Assembly: GCF_006385675.1 (NCBI RefSeq)
Contig: NZ_VFRR01000020.1
Coordinates: forward strand, 1 to 64,000
Length of the DNA: 64,000 nucleotides
Reading direction: 5' to 3'
Source: Maribrevibacterium harenarium
GTDB taxonomy: Bacteria > Pseudomonadota > Gammaproteobacteria > Pseudomonadales > Marinomonadaceae
Under the pieces are notes generated by a model. The model made no database searches, had not been told where the DNA came from, and saw nothing but the letters and a program-made list of their open reading frames with translations. The position numbers and the translations under genes were made by a program. Below are positions 46,124 through 61,266 of this stretch, piece by piece. Position 1 is the stretch's first letter, and each line of letters opens with the position of its first letter.

Positions 46124-47137
46124 TTACCACGCTTTATTAAGCTGCTGCCAGTTCGCTTTGCGCACCACCATTCCAGCTCTTTGACCGATAGGCAAATTGG
46201 TATTTGGGAAGACAATGGCGTCGCCGTCTTGCTCGATGGCATACTCCCCTGCACTAGACGACGCCAAGACGAAGCCCTGCTTAAAGCCGGTGAAGTTTTT
46301 CTCGTCAGAAGCAATATGTAGCTGATAGTCGTCGGCATCTTTTACCAACACCTTCACCACAGAAAAAATGTGCAACTGTTCTTGCCTTGCTTGCAGCAAA
46401 CCACCAGCAGTTACTAGGGTGCGCAGGCAGGTGTCCATTTTCTGCAGCCGCTTTAAGTTATTTTCCCCAAACGGACGCACTTTACCCAATTCTAGGGTAA
46501 AGGCGTGAGCATTGTGATGCTTGTAACTGTGGTAAGAAAAGGTTGTGGAGGGTTGGTGTGACAACAGCACCGCTTCAATTCCCGCTGCCGCCAGAAAACC
46601 AAATTGACGCACTTGATACTGGGCTTCGCCCACATAAGGATGTACCGCGAAGCGCTCAAAACGGGAACCGCGAATCGCCGTATGCAAATCGTAATGGAAG
46701 TTCTCAAAACTCGGCTCGGCATCATAAAAAGCGGTCAGTTGTTCCGTCAGCACTTGAGCTCGGTCTACTTCCATACCTTCGTACCTGTCGTAAGCTCCAT
46801 CGAACAAACGATTCAAGTTCACATCCACAAAACGCTCCCCACGAATAATGGCATGGGGATGACCAATGATAACCAGCAGCCTTACGCCCAAGGTTATGGC
46901 ACCGCTGAGAATATCTTTAACCAGTCTATTCACCAGCTCAATGGGCGCGGTTTCGTTTCCGTGAATGCCCACAGACAGCACCAAATTCACCGGTTTAGGA
47001 TGACGCGGCTCCAAGCGTAACACGCCAACTTGCTCCAAGTGAGCGCGACCACTCGGGAACAAAAAAGTGCTCGGGGAAATTTGATCAGGTTGTTCTAAGG
47101 TATAACGAAGAAAATCGAAATCGGGTGCTTTCATCAT
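46124..47137 (-). CDS. astE: Succinylglutamate desuccinylase
   Basis: Zinc hydrolase that performs the last step of the arginine succinyltransferase pathway, giving glutamate and succinate; 337 residues. Zinc ligands are H59 and E62 in VGIHGNETAPIE and H152 in YDLHTAIRGS. ERFVDVNLNRLF carries the conserved arginine and asparagine. Two ATG codons start the gene; the ribosome site is weak. It lies upstream of znuA on the same strand and away from other ast genes, although an astC-like gene is present at 59873. Confidence 0.9.
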   Translation of the reverse strand: MMKAPDFDFLRYTLEQPDQISPSTFLFPSGRAHLEQVGVLRLEPRHPKPVNLVLSVGIHGNETAPIELVNRLVKDILSGAITLGVRLLVIIGHPHAIIRGERFVDVNLNRLFDGAYDRYEGMEVDRAQVLTEQLTAFYDAEPSFENFHYDLHTAIRGSRFERFAVHPYVGEAQYQVRQFGFLAAAGIEAVLLSHQPSTTFSYHSYKHHNAHAFTLELGKVRPFGENNLKRLQKMDTCLRTLVTAGGLLQARQEQLHIFSVVKVLVKDADDYQLHIASDEKNFTGFKQGFVLASSSAGEYAIEQDGDAIVFPNTNLPIGQRAGMVVRKANWQQLNKAW

Positions 47138-47325
47138 GGGGAACAGAATCGGTTAGGGAAGGTCTAGTTTAAAGCAAGATATTGTAAGGCGTGATGCTTT
47201 AAAAAACAGACGTAATCATTGCAAAAGTATCGGTCGTTTTTAAGTAATTCTCTGGTTTTTGCTGTGTTAGGTTTTCATGTTCCGTGAACACCCGTTAAAA
47301 TGACTTTTTACTCTGAGAGATTGCA

Positions 47326-47853
47326 ATGGCCAGCTGCGACGAAATCATCACCTTGGTGAACGAACAAAACCAAGTCATCGGCGAAGTTGAACGCAGCGCT
47401 ATGCGCTTTGGAGTCGATATCCATCGAGTGTCTTTCATTCTCGTATTTCTTGGCGAACAGCATCTGCTGGTACAAAAGCGCACCGATAATAAAGCCTTTT
47501 GCCCCGGTTATTATGGGGTGACTACTGGGGGCGTGGTTGCCGCCGGAGAGAGCTATGAATACTGTGCCGAGCGAGAATTAGAGGAAGAAATTGGCGTTGC
47601 GTTACCCCTGAATGACCATGGACTATTCTTTACCGAAGGTGAGGGCTACCGTATTTGGGGTAAGGTATTTAGCTGCTACTACTGCCCAAGACAGCATGGT
47701 GAGCTTACTTTGCAACCTAGCGAGGTCGCTTCGGTACATGAGATGTCAATTAAGGAAATTCTCCATAATCCGAAGGGCTTGCCATTTGTCCCTGACGCCA
47801 TGGCGGCGTTGCACCACTATTTGGAAACTGTTGCCTGTGAAAGTTTGGTTTAG
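47326..47853 (+). CDS. Nudix hydrolase
   Basis: A 175-residue Nudix protein. The box runs from G69 to V91 (GVVAAGESYEYCAERELEEEIGV) and fits Gx5Ex7REUxEExGU. The N-terminal DEIITLVNEQNQVIGEVERSAMR and HRVSFILVFLGEQHLLVQKR resemble YfcD and IPP-isomerase-like members, whose substrates are uncertain. It is preceded by GAGAG and overlaps the next gene by 17 bases. Confidence 0.92.
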   Translation: MASCDEIITLVNEQNQVIGEVERSAMRFGVDIHRVSFILVFLGEQHLLVQKRTDNKAFCPGYYGVTTGGVVAAGESYEYCAERELEEEIGVALPLNDHGLFFTEGEGYRIWGKVFSCYYCPRQHGELTLQPSEVASVHEMSIKEILHNPKGLPFVPDAMAALHHYLETVACESLV

Positions 47854-48619
47854 CGCTGTCCTACTTCTATTTAGCTGCATTAGCCAAGGTGCTGACAAAG
47901 CTCACTGGCAAGATCCACAATACATCGCCGATAGTTTTATTCGCATTGCCCTACAACGGGAATATAAAGAAACCAGTAACCCAAAACTGGTGCGCTGGCG
48001 GCAGCCGATTCGACTGTTTTTCCAAAGCGATGCCGGAGACTCACAATTACAAAAAGAACTACTGAGTGTTCATGCCCAGCACCTTTCCCACATTACTGGG
48101 GTGCCGATTGACTTCAGTACAGACGCCAAAAACAGCAATTTGTTTGTGATTTTCACCAATTACAATCAAATGGAAAATAAGGTACGTCAGTATATTGGCG
48201 ATCCAGAGCGGATTCGTAAGGCCTTAGACGAGGCCATTTGTCTTGGTAACTTTGCCTTAAACCAACGTTCAGAAATTACCCGTGGTGTAATCATTATCCC
48301 GGTGGATTACGCCCGCCAGAAGGCCAAGTTTTTGGACTGTATTGTGGAAGAAATTACCCAATTATTAGGGCTACCTAACGACTCAGATCAGGTCTACCCA
48401 TCGATCTTTAACGATGTCAGTGTCGATGCTTACCTGTCACCCTTGGATTATCTGCTACTGAAAATGCTCTACTCCCCGCGCTTGAAAAACGGCATGTCGG
48501 TGCAACAGGTGGTACGTACGCTACCCGCTATCCTGTCGGATTTAAAAGCCCAAGGGGAAATCGAGAACGCCGTCCAACGGGTGCAAATCTATAGCCTGAA
48601 GCGCTATTTAGGGGATTAA
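47837..48619 (+). CDS. DUF2927 family exported protein
   Basis: A 260-residue protein with a signal peptide (VKVWFSAVLLLFSCISQG). The DUF2927 pattern is visible in KLVRWRQPIRLFFQ, VEEITQLLGLPNDSD and LDYLLLKMLYSPRLKNGM. Its function is unknown; the conserved acidic EE near the C-terminal third hints at a metal-dependent fold, but a full HExxH is absent. I chose the GTG at 47837 because it opens the signal peptide exactly. A longer frame from 47612 would overlap the Nudix gene almost throughout its second half and has no similarity. The 17-base overlap implies coupled expression with the Nudix gene. Confidence 0.78.
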   Translation: MKVWFSAVLLLFSCISQGADKAHWQDPQYIADSFIRIALQREYKETSNPKLVRWRQPIRLFFQSDAGDSQLQKELLSVHAQHLSHITGVPIDFSTDAKNSNLFVIFTNYNQMENKVRQYIGDPERIRKALDEAICLGNFALNQRSEITRGVIIIPVDYARQKAKFLDCIVEEITQLLGLPNDSDQVYPSIFNDVSVDAYLSPLDYLLLKMLYSPRLKNGMSVQQVVRTLPAILSDLKAQGEIENAVQRVQIYSLKRYLGD

Positions 48620-48756
48620 TGCCCTATCCCAACCCTAGAAATGGGCAAAACTTGATGGTTTTCTTAACCCGAGTCATAAATTCTGGTTATTCGTCTGTTT
48701 TTTTCATCAAGTTGAGTACAATGCCAAGCTGAATTTACGAGATGCGGAGTCACTGA

Positions 48757-49872
48757 ATGTTTCCTGAATTGAAGAATGATCGTTTTTTACGTGCGCTGCT
48801 AAAGCAACCTGTGGATATGACACCGGTATGGATGATGCGCCAAGCTGGTCGCTACCTACCTGAGTACCGTGCTAGCCGTGCGAGCGCTGGGGATTTTTTG
48901 AGCCTATGTAAAAACGATGCCTTCGCCTGTGAAGTGACTTTGCAACCGCTAGATCGTTATGAATTGGATGCGGCGATTCTGTTCTCTGACATTCTCACCG
49001 TACCCGATGCCATGGGACTTGGCCTATACTTTGAAACTGGGGAAGGCCCAAAATTCAAACACGCCGTACGCACTAAGGCCGATGTAGACGCTTTACCAAT
49101 CGCTTCCGTGACGGATCTTGATTACGTCATGAAAGCGGTTACTACGATCCGTCACGCTTTGAATGGTCGCGTGCCGCTAATTGGATTTTCTGGCAGCCCA
49201 TGGACGCTGGCCACTTACATGGTGGAAGGCGGCTCTAGCAAAGACTTCCGCCACATCAAAGGCATGATGTATCGGGAGCCTGAAACCCTGCACGCACTAC
49301 TACATAAGCTTGCTATTTCTGTGACTGACTACCTCAACGGCCAAATTAAAGCCGGCGCTCAGGCAGTACAGATTTTCGACACTTGGGGTGGCGTGTTGAG
49401 CGGCCCTATGTACCAGCAGTTCTCTTTGATGTACATGAAGCAGATTTTGGACGGTTTGATTCGTGAACACGAAGGTCGCAAAATTCCAGTGATCCTATTC
49501 ACCAAAAATGGCGGACAGTGGCTAGAAAATATCGCTGCCACAGGTACGGACGCCGTTGGCCTTGATTGGACCACGGATATAGCAGAAGCCCGTGCTCGCA
49601 TCGGTGACCGAGTCGCCCTACAGGGCAACCTAGATCCATGCGTACTCTATGCTGGCAAAGAAGTGATCGAGCGTGAGGTCGCTGCTGTGCTAGCTGGTTT
49701 TGGTCAAGGTTCGGGGCACGTATTCAACTTGGGACACGGCATTCACCAATTCGTCGATCCAGAACATCCTAAATATCTGATTGATGCGGTACACGAACTA
49801 AGCCGCCCTTATCATGAAGAGCAGTTCGACGATTTGGACGCGTTAAACGACCTAGAAACTCTAGATCGTTAA
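48757..49872 (+). CDS. hemE: Uroporphyrinogen decarboxylase
   Basis: Decarboxylates uroporphyrinogen III to coproporphyrinogen III in heme synthesis, 371 residues. The signature [16 protein letters not shown] carries the substrate-binding arginines; [14 protein letters not shown] has the catalytic aspartate; [17 protein letters not shown] and [14 protein letters not shown] follow. A GGAG site precedes the ATG. The C-terminus is about 15 residues longer than typical, with an acidic tail. It is monocistronic by its terminator. Confidence 0.97.
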   Translation: MFPELKNDRFLRALLKQPVDMTPVWMMRQAGRYLPEYRASRASAGDFLSLCKNDAFACEVTLQPLDRYELDAAILFSDILTVPDAMGLGLYFETGEGPKFKHAVRTKADVDALPIASVTDLDYVMKAVTTIRHALNGRVPLIGFSGSPWTLATYMVEGGSSKDFRHIKGMMYREPETLHALLHKLAISVTDYLNGQIKAGAQAVQIFDTWGGVLSGPMYQQFSLMYMKQILDGLIREHEGRKIPVILFTKNGGQWLENIAATGTDAVGLDWTTDIAEARARIGDRVALQGNLDPCVLYAGKEVIEREVAAVLAGFGQGSGHVFNLGHGIHQFVDPEHPKYLIDAVHELSRPYHEEQFDDLDALNDLETLDR

Positions 49873-49888
49873 ACCCATCCAAAACCGC

Positions 49889-49916
49889 AAAAGCCGAGCA
49901 CCTAGCTCGGCTTTTT
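49889..49916 (+). terminator. Rho-independent terminator of hemE
   Basis: AAAAGCCGAGC and GCTCGGCTTTT form an 11-bp stem with a five-base loop and end in T residues. Confidence 0.92.
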
Positions 49917-50056
49917 GTTGTAGCGCTTTGCACTATCAATGACTTAACCGACGCCATTTCATTCTGTTTTAGCAGCCATTTGAGTTCTGATAGTGGCGAC
50001 TAAGGTCATACAATGGTAACGTAAGCGCAGATCGTTTTTTTACTTGGAGAACGTAA

Positions 50057-50395
<339 letters not shown>

Positions 50396-50412
50396 CACCT
50401 TCGACTAGATAC

Positions 50413-50453
50413 AAAAATGCCGCCTCGCTGGTTCAGCAGCAGGCGGCATTTTT
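50413..50453. terminator. Bidirectional terminator between glnB and the amino-acid transporter operon
   Basis: AAAAATGCCGCCT and AGGCGGCATTTTT pair over 13 positions, with a second small GCTG/CAGC stem inside the loop. It has A and T tracts on both ends, between convergent genes. Confidence 0.93.
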
Positions 50454-50477
50454 ATGTCACCATTTTTCCACCAAGAA

Positions 50478-51188
50478 TTAACCTTTATCCGGCACCTTGA
50501 TAGATAAGGTTCCCAAGTAGCGGTTTTGACGCTGTTCAATTAGCTTGAACAGATAAATCACCACAATACTGATCGCGAGATAAATCGCACCCGCAGCCAG
50601 AAATATTTCAATGGGTGTATAAGTCCGGGCAATGATAGTACGCGCCATGCCGGTCAGATCCAACAGGGTAATGGTACTTGCAAGAGCACTACCCTTAAGC
50701 ATCAGGATAATTTCATTACCATAGGCTGGTAACACAATACCAAACGCACGGGGCAATAGTATGCGACGATACATCTGCGCTTTGGTCATCCCCACCACCA
50801 TACAGGCTTCCACTTCCCCCCGTGGAATGGCTTGAATCGCACCTCGGAAAATCTCTGCGGTATAAGCTGAGGTGTTCAAGGTGAAGGCAATCACCGCACA
50901 CCAGTAAGGCTCTCGCAAGATGGGCCAGAACATACTTTCTCGTACCACCTCAAATTGAGAGGCGCCGTAGTACACCAAGAATATCTGTACCAACAGGGGT
51001 GTGCCACGGAAGAAGAAAATATAGGCAAACGGCAATGAGTTGATCCAGCGATTCTTCGACACGCGTGCCAAGGCGATGGGTAAAGCGACTATGCCCCCTA
51101 ACACGACGGACAACACGACTAACTGTAGGGTGATCCAAGTACCGCTGAGTAGGCGCGGAAAGTATTCAATAACAACTGAAAAATCCAT
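50478..51188 (-). CDS. Basic amino acid ABC transporter permease (HisM/ArtM type)
   Basis: Inner-membrane permease of 236 residues. The HEQRO signature TWITLQLVVLSVVLGGIVALPIALARVS opens the domain and the coupling EAA loop is EACMVVGMTKAQMYRRILLPRAFGIVLPAYGNE. Five helices are visible. It is the last gene of a four-gene importer (ATPase, binding protein, two permeases) and lies three bases after the other permease. Confidence 0.92.
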   Translation of the reverse strand: MDFSVVIEYFPRLLSGTWITLQLVVLSVVLGGIVALPIALARVSKNRWINSLPFAYIFFFRGTPLLVQIFLVYYGASQFEVVRESMFWPILREPYWCAVIAFTLNTSAYTAEIFRGAIQAIPRGEVEACMVVGMTKAQMYRRILLPRAFGIVLPAYGNEIILMLKGSALASTITLLDLTGMARTIIARTYTPIEIFLAAGAIYLAISIVVIYLFKLIEQRQNRYLGTLSIKVPDKG

Positions 51189-51191
51189 GAC

Positions 51192-51881
51192 TTACCCCCG
51201 GTGTAGACCGCGATTGGCGCGTTTTTCGAAATAGCTTACTACCACCATGGAAACGACGGTCAAAGCAAGGTACATAAAGGCTGCCGCTAAATAGAACAGA
51301 AACGGCTCCTTGGTATTATTCACGGCAATATTGGCCTTACGCATAATATCGTCCAATCCCACTACCGATACCAAGGCGGTATCTTTTAGCAATACGAGGA
51401 ATAGGTTGCCAATACCGGGCAAGGCGATACGCCAAACCTGTGGCAAAATGATGCGGTAGAATTTGCGCATAGAGCCCATACCTAACGCAATGGCCGCTTC
51501 ATGCTGGCCTTTAGGAATGGACTGTAGGGCGCCCCGAAACACTTCCGTGGCATAGGCGCCAAAAGTCAACCCCAGAGCAGTCACACCAGCCGCAAATGGG
51601 CCAATTTCGATGTATTCCTCATAGCCGAACCAACCAGCAATGCCCATCAGGACGGTGGTGGCACCAAAGTAGATAATCAATACCGTTAGCAGCTCTGGTA
51701 TACCGCGAATAAGGGTGGTATAGCCGTTAGCAAGCCACTGCAATAGGCGAAAGCGCGACAACTTTGCCGACGCCCCTAACAATCCCAGAATCAATCCCAC
51801 CAGCAGTGACGACATGGCCAGCTCAACGGTTACCTGGGCACCCAACAATAGCTGGCTACCATATCCGTGAAGATCAATCAT
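51192..51881 (-). CDS. Basic amino acid ABC transporter permease (HisQ/ArtQ type)
   Basis: Inner-membrane permease of 229 residues that pairs with the HisM-type permease. GAQVTVELAMSSLLVGLILGLLGASAKLS starts the transmembrane domain, and the EAA loop is EAAIALGMGSMRKFYRIILPQVWRIALPGIGN. It lies 51 bases after the binding-protein gene, with a perfect hairpin in that gap. Confidence 0.92.
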   Translation of the reverse strand: MIDLHGYGSQLLLGAQVTVELAMSSLLVGLILGLLGASAKLSRFRLLQWLANGYTTLIRGIPELLTVLIIYFGATTVLMGIAGWFGYEEYIEIGPFAAGVTALGLTFGAYATEVFRGALQSIPKGQHEAAIALGMGSMRKFYRIILPQVWRIALPGIGNLFLVLLKDTALVSVVGLDDIMRKANIAVNNTKEPFLFYLAAAFMYLALTVVSMVVVSYFEKRANRGLHRG

Positions 51882-51899
51882 AATCTTTACTCTGACTGA

Positions 51900-51924
51900 C
51901 AGGCACGCTCTAAGAGCGTGCCTG
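51900..51924 (-). promoter_or_regulatory. Perfect hairpin after the binding-protein gene
   Basis: CAGGCACGCTCT and AGAGCGTGCCTG are 12-bp inverted arms around one base, beginning eight bases after the binding-protein stop. No T tract follows. The position mirrors the proX-proW hairpin and suggests the same use: more binding protein than permease. Confidence 0.75.
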
Positions 51925-51932
51925 AACGTGGA

Positions 51933-52688
51933 TTAATAGATAGAGAATGGGAAGTACTTGGCGTTAATTTCAGCATAGGTGCCGTCAGCCAAGATTTCGT
52001 CCAACGCTTTGTTGAATTTATCTTTTAACTTGTCGCCCTTACGTACCGCAATGCCGATTTCATCTTCTTTCTTGAAGGCTTCGCCTTTGAATTCAAACTT
52101 GTCGCCGTTACCAGAAGTTTTCAACCAGTCGTAAGTAGGAAGCTCATCAGACAACACCACATCCAAACGTCCTGCAACCAAATCTAGGTAAACGTTGTCT
52201 TGGGTATCATAGAATTTCAACTCTGCCGTACTCATCAAGTTGTCTTCTAGGTACTGTGCAGCCAAGGTCGCGCGCTGAGCGCCAATAACCTTACCGTTTA
52301 GGTTGTTAAGGTCGATGTTAGAACCTTTTGGCGCCAAGTAACGCAAACCACCGGAATAGTATTTGTTTGAGAAATCAACAGCACGTAGACGCTCTTCGGT
52401 GATCGACATGGACGCGATGATGGCGTCGAATTTACGAACTTTCAAACCTGGAATCAGGCCATCCCAGTCTTGGGTAACCACTTCACAGTCTGCTGCCATT
52501 TTTTCACATAGGGCCCAAGCGATATCTACGTCAAAACCTTGTGGCTTGCCGTTCTCATCGATGTAGTTGAATGGTGCCCAAGCGCCTTCAGTGGCGATGC
52601 GAACTTTATCTGCTGCTTGCGCTGGCAATGCCGCCAATGTAGCACCCATTAATAAAGCGGAACCTAGTGCGATATTTTTCAATTTCAT
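51933..52688 (-). CDS. Basic amino acid ABC transporter substrate-binding protein
   Basis: Periplasmic binding protein of 251 residues, HisJ/ArgT/AotJ-like. The signal peptide ends ALPAQA before ADKVRIATEGAWAPFNYID. The ligand motifs are GFDVDIAWALCEKM, DGLIPGLKVRKFDAIIASMSITEERLRAVDFS and DVVLSDELPTYDWL. Two cysteines (ALCEKMAADCEVV) likely form the family disulfide. The start at 52688 has AAGGG upstream; a frame open 16 codons earlier is not similar. Arginine, ornithine or lysine is the probable ligand. Confidence 0.93.
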   Translation of the reverse strand: MKLKNIALGSALLMGATLAALPAQAADKVRIATEGAWAPFNYIDENGKPQGFDVDIAWALCEKMAADCEVVTQDWDGLIPGLKVRKFDAIIASMSITEERLRAVDFSNKYYSGGLRYLAPKGSNIDLNNLNGKVIGAQRATLAAQYLEDNLMSTAELKFYDTQDNVYLDLVAGRLDVVLSDELPTYDWLKTSGNGDKFEFKGEAFKKEDEIGIAVRKGDKLKDKFNKALDEILADGTYAEINAKYFPFSIY

Positions 52689-52775
52689 GTTTCTACCCTT
52701 CTTGTTGGTATGGAATAGATATATTGAACGTTTCATTGGGGCGTGACCCGCCCTCTATTGCAACTTACCCAACAC

Positions 52776-53543
52776 TTAGAAAGTGCTGGATAAAAACTCT
52801 CGGCAGCGGGCAGAGTCTGGCGCACCAAATACCTTTTCTGGTGTACCTTTTTCTTCCACTAACCCCTGATGCAGGAATACCACTTCGCTAGAAACTTCGC
52901 GGGCGAAGTTCATCTCGTGGGTCACAATCAGCATGGTACGACCTTCTTCGGCAAGATTACGCATTACCCCGAGCACTTCACCTACCAACTCTGGGTCTAA
53001 AGCGGACGTAGGCTCGTCAAACAAAATGACCTGGGGATCCATTGCTAACGTGCGGGCAATCGCCACACGCTGCTGCTGTCCGCCGGAAAGTTGATTGGGG
53101 TACATGTGCTTTTTATCGGCAATACCGACTTTATGAAGTAGGTGCTCCGCATAGTCAGCGACTTCTTGCTTGGGACGTTTCAGAACATGTAATGGCCCTT
53201 CCATCACATTTTCCAAAATCGTCATATGAGGCCACAAATTGAAACTTTGAAATACGAACCCGATCCGCTGACGCATACGAGTCAGCTGTTTTTGATCCGC
53301 TGCTTCTAAGTCATGGGCACCGGGTTGTAGTTTGAGCTGCTCGCCATTGAAATGGATTTGCCCACGAGTGGGGTTTTCTAACAAATTGATACAGCGCAGA
53401 AAGGTACTCTTACCGGAGCCGCTGGAACCTAGGATAGATATCACGTCGCCGTCGTGGGCTTCTAGGGAGATACCTTTCAACACTTCATGGTCGCCGAAGG
53501 TTTTATGGATATCCATCAACTGCAGCGCAGGTGCTTTAGACAT
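52776..53543 (-). CDS. Basic amino acid ABC transporter ATPase (HisP type)
   Basis: Cytoplasmic ATPase of 255 residues. Walker A is GSSGSGKST, the signature [13 protein letters not shown] and Walker [13 protein letters not shown]. The HisP-specific insert [24 protein letters not shown] is present, which separates it from GlnQ-type ATPases. It heads the transporter operon, 133 bases downstream of the AraC-family regulator gene. Confidence 0.94.
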   Translation of the reverse strand: MSKAPALQLMDIHKTFGDHEVLKGISLEAHDGDVISILGSSGSGKSTFLRCINLLENPTRGQIHFNGEQLKLQPGAHDLEAADQKQLTRMRQRIGFVFQSFNLWPHMTILENVMEGPLHVLKRPKQEVADYAEHLLHKVGIADKKHMYPNQLSGGQQQRVAIARTLAMDPQVILFDEPTSALDPELVGEVLGVMRNLAEEGRTMLIVTHEMNFAREVSSEVVFLHQGLVEEKGTPEKVFGAPDSARCREFLSSTF

Positions 53544-53676
53544 GTTAGTTACCTTTTAACTTGGTGATGCATTGACGCCTGTTAGACGTTTTTCTAGTTC
53601 TTATGCTTCTATGAGCTTTTGGCACAGTAGCGACGAAGATTCAAAAATCACGCCAAGGGTACTGTGTATTGTAAAA

Positions 53677-54696
53677 CTATTTTCGCCAGAGTTGGCGTTT
53701 TTTCCTATCCGTGTGGACAAGATTGTTCACATTTATTGATAAATTCTTACGCTCTTCCCTCGGAGTGATGCCAAAGAACCCCTTGTAAGTGGTACTGAAA
53801 TGGGGCGCCGAAGTAAAACCACAGGTTTGCCCCACTTCCAAAATACTCTTGTCAGTCTGCTGCAACAACTGCTTGGCATGTTGTAAGCGCAATTCCAAAT
53901 AGTAGCGGGAAGGCACCGTATCAAGATTACGTTTGAATAGACGCTCCAGATGACGGCGCGATATTCCCACGTGGTAGGCAATATCATCTGACGACAAGGG
54001 TTCGGCAATATTGGCTTCCATCAACTGCACCGCTTCAACCAATTTGGGCTGTCCGGTGCCAATACGCGCTTGCAGTGGAATCCGTTGTGGATCTTCATGG
54101 GTGCGGATACGCTCACAAACAAACTGTTCGGAAATGGCTGCTGCCAGATTCATACCATGCTGTTTCCCAATCAGGAATAGCATCATATCCATGGCTGCCG
54201 TGCCGCCACTGCAGGTAAAACGATCTCGGTCTACTTCAAATAGATGGCTTGAAACCACTATCCCCGGAAACTCATCCCTAAGATTGGCAATACTCCACCA
54301 ATGGATAGTCGCGCGGTAGCCATTCAGCAATCCGGCCCGGGCCAGTACGTAACTCCCAGTACAAATACCCGCCAAGCAGATACCAGTGCGAGCCTGTCTT
54401 TGCAGCCATTTTTCTAACGCTGGATCATCAACTTGCACCACCGGAGAGGCCCCGCAGACAAAAATGGCATCCAAATCATCAGGAGCATCCTGCAACTCAT
54501 AGTCCACTTGGGTCGCCACACCAGAATTCGAAAGTACTTCTTTCGTATTTTGACCTATAGTGCAAAAACGATATAGCTCTTTACCACTGACCCAATTAGC
54601 CATGTGCAGGGTCTCCGCTGCGGAGGAGAACCCTAGCAAAGAGTAGTTGGGTAAGAGTAAAAAACCATATTTTAAGGCTTTTCGGCTCGCCTGCAT
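53677..54696 (-). CDS. AraC/GlxA-family regulator, probably ArgR-like
   Basis: A 339-residue regulator. An N-terminal DJ-1/PfpI-like domain has YGFLLLPNYSLLGFSSAAETLHMANWVSGKELYRF and GICLAGICTGSYVLARAGLLNG. Two AraC helix-turn-helix motifs follow (LSSDDIAYHVGISRRHLERLFKR; ILEVGQTCGFTSAPHFSTTYKGFFG). The family includes the Pseudomonas arginine regulator ArgR. Adjacent basic-amino-acid uptake and NAD-glutamate dehydrogenase genes, both ArgR targets in Pseudomonas, support that reading. I chose the ATG at 54696; a TTG eleven codons upstream also keeps the frame. The inducer cannot be read directly. Confidence 0.82.
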   Translation of the reverse strand: MQASRKALKYGFLLLPNYSLLGFSSAAETLHMANWVSGKELYRFCTIGQNTKEVLSNSGVATQVDYELQDAPDDLDAIFVCGASPVVQVDDPALEKWLQRQARTGICLAGICTGSYVLARAGLLNGYRATIHWWSIANLRDEFPGIVVSSHLFEVDRDRFTCSGGTAAMDMMLFLIGKQHGMNLAAAISEQFVCERIRTHEDPQRIPLQARIGTGQPKLVEAVQLMEANIAEPLSSDDIAYHVGISRRHLERLFKRNLDTVPSRYYLELRLQHAKQLLQQTDKSILEVGQTCGFTSAPHFSTTYKGFFGITPREERKNLSINVNNLVHTDRKKRQLWRK

Positions 54697-54849
54697 GATT
54701 TCTCTTGATGCGAATTCGGTGTTGTGCAAATTATTATCCTACGATCAAAGCACTAAAAAGGGTTTTGTTTCGTTTAGAATGGATATCAAAGGGTTTTCCG
54801 GTTTCGATCAAGCATTTTTTCTACAGCGCGACCGCATGACAGAATTAAA

Positions 54850-54865
54850 TGTCGCAATCTGGAAA
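54850..54865 (+). promoter_or_regulatory. Candidate ArgR half-site upstream of gdhB
   Basis: TGTCGC followed by eight bases and AA matches the pseudomonad ArgR half-site TGTCGC-N8-AA as I recall it, 128 bases before gdhB. A second, direct half-site is not clear, so this is tentative. Confidence 0.35.
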
Positions 54866-54992
54866 TTTCCTTTCTACCCAAAGAGTCAAGTTTTCATAAT
54901 AATCGATAACTGGTCATTGGGTAGTGTTTTTTTCGACCTATAATTACAAGACGAGCTTTCACCGCTAACACCACTCATGAGGATGAGTAAAA

Positions 54993-61084
<6,092 letters not shown>

Positions 61085-61100
61085 GCACTTATTGTTTATC

Positions 61101-61136
61101 AAAGCCCTGCCCGCGTAATGCGGGTGGGGCTTTTTT
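61101..61136 (+). terminator. Rho-independent terminator after astC
   Basis: AAAGCCCTGCCCGC and GCGGGTGGGGCTTT pair over 14 positions with two G-T wobbles, have a five-base loop and run into six T residues. Confidence 0.92.
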
Positions 61137-61266
61137 ATTGAATTTCCCTATTCCTTTCTTATCCCCGATTGTTCTCACCAGCGCACTGGTTTAAGCTCAA
61201 AACCTCATGTGGACAAGAGGTTAGCGTCCCGGCTATGTTCTGACTAATTTGAGAGTGAGATTAAAC

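Noticed and set aside
47612-47836. Extended start for the DUF2927 gene
   Set aside because: It would overlap the Nudix gene in another frame and place the signal peptide 75 residues inside the protein.
49873-50056. Sigma-54 promoter upstream of the P-II gene
   Set aside because: No TGGC-N7-8-TTGC type element with correct spacing was seen; only a possible sigma-70 -10 word is present.
54647-54943. 98-codon frame opposite the ArgR-like gene start
   Set aside because: It overlaps a well-supported gene and the gdhB promoter region, has no recognisable motif and a weak ribosome site.
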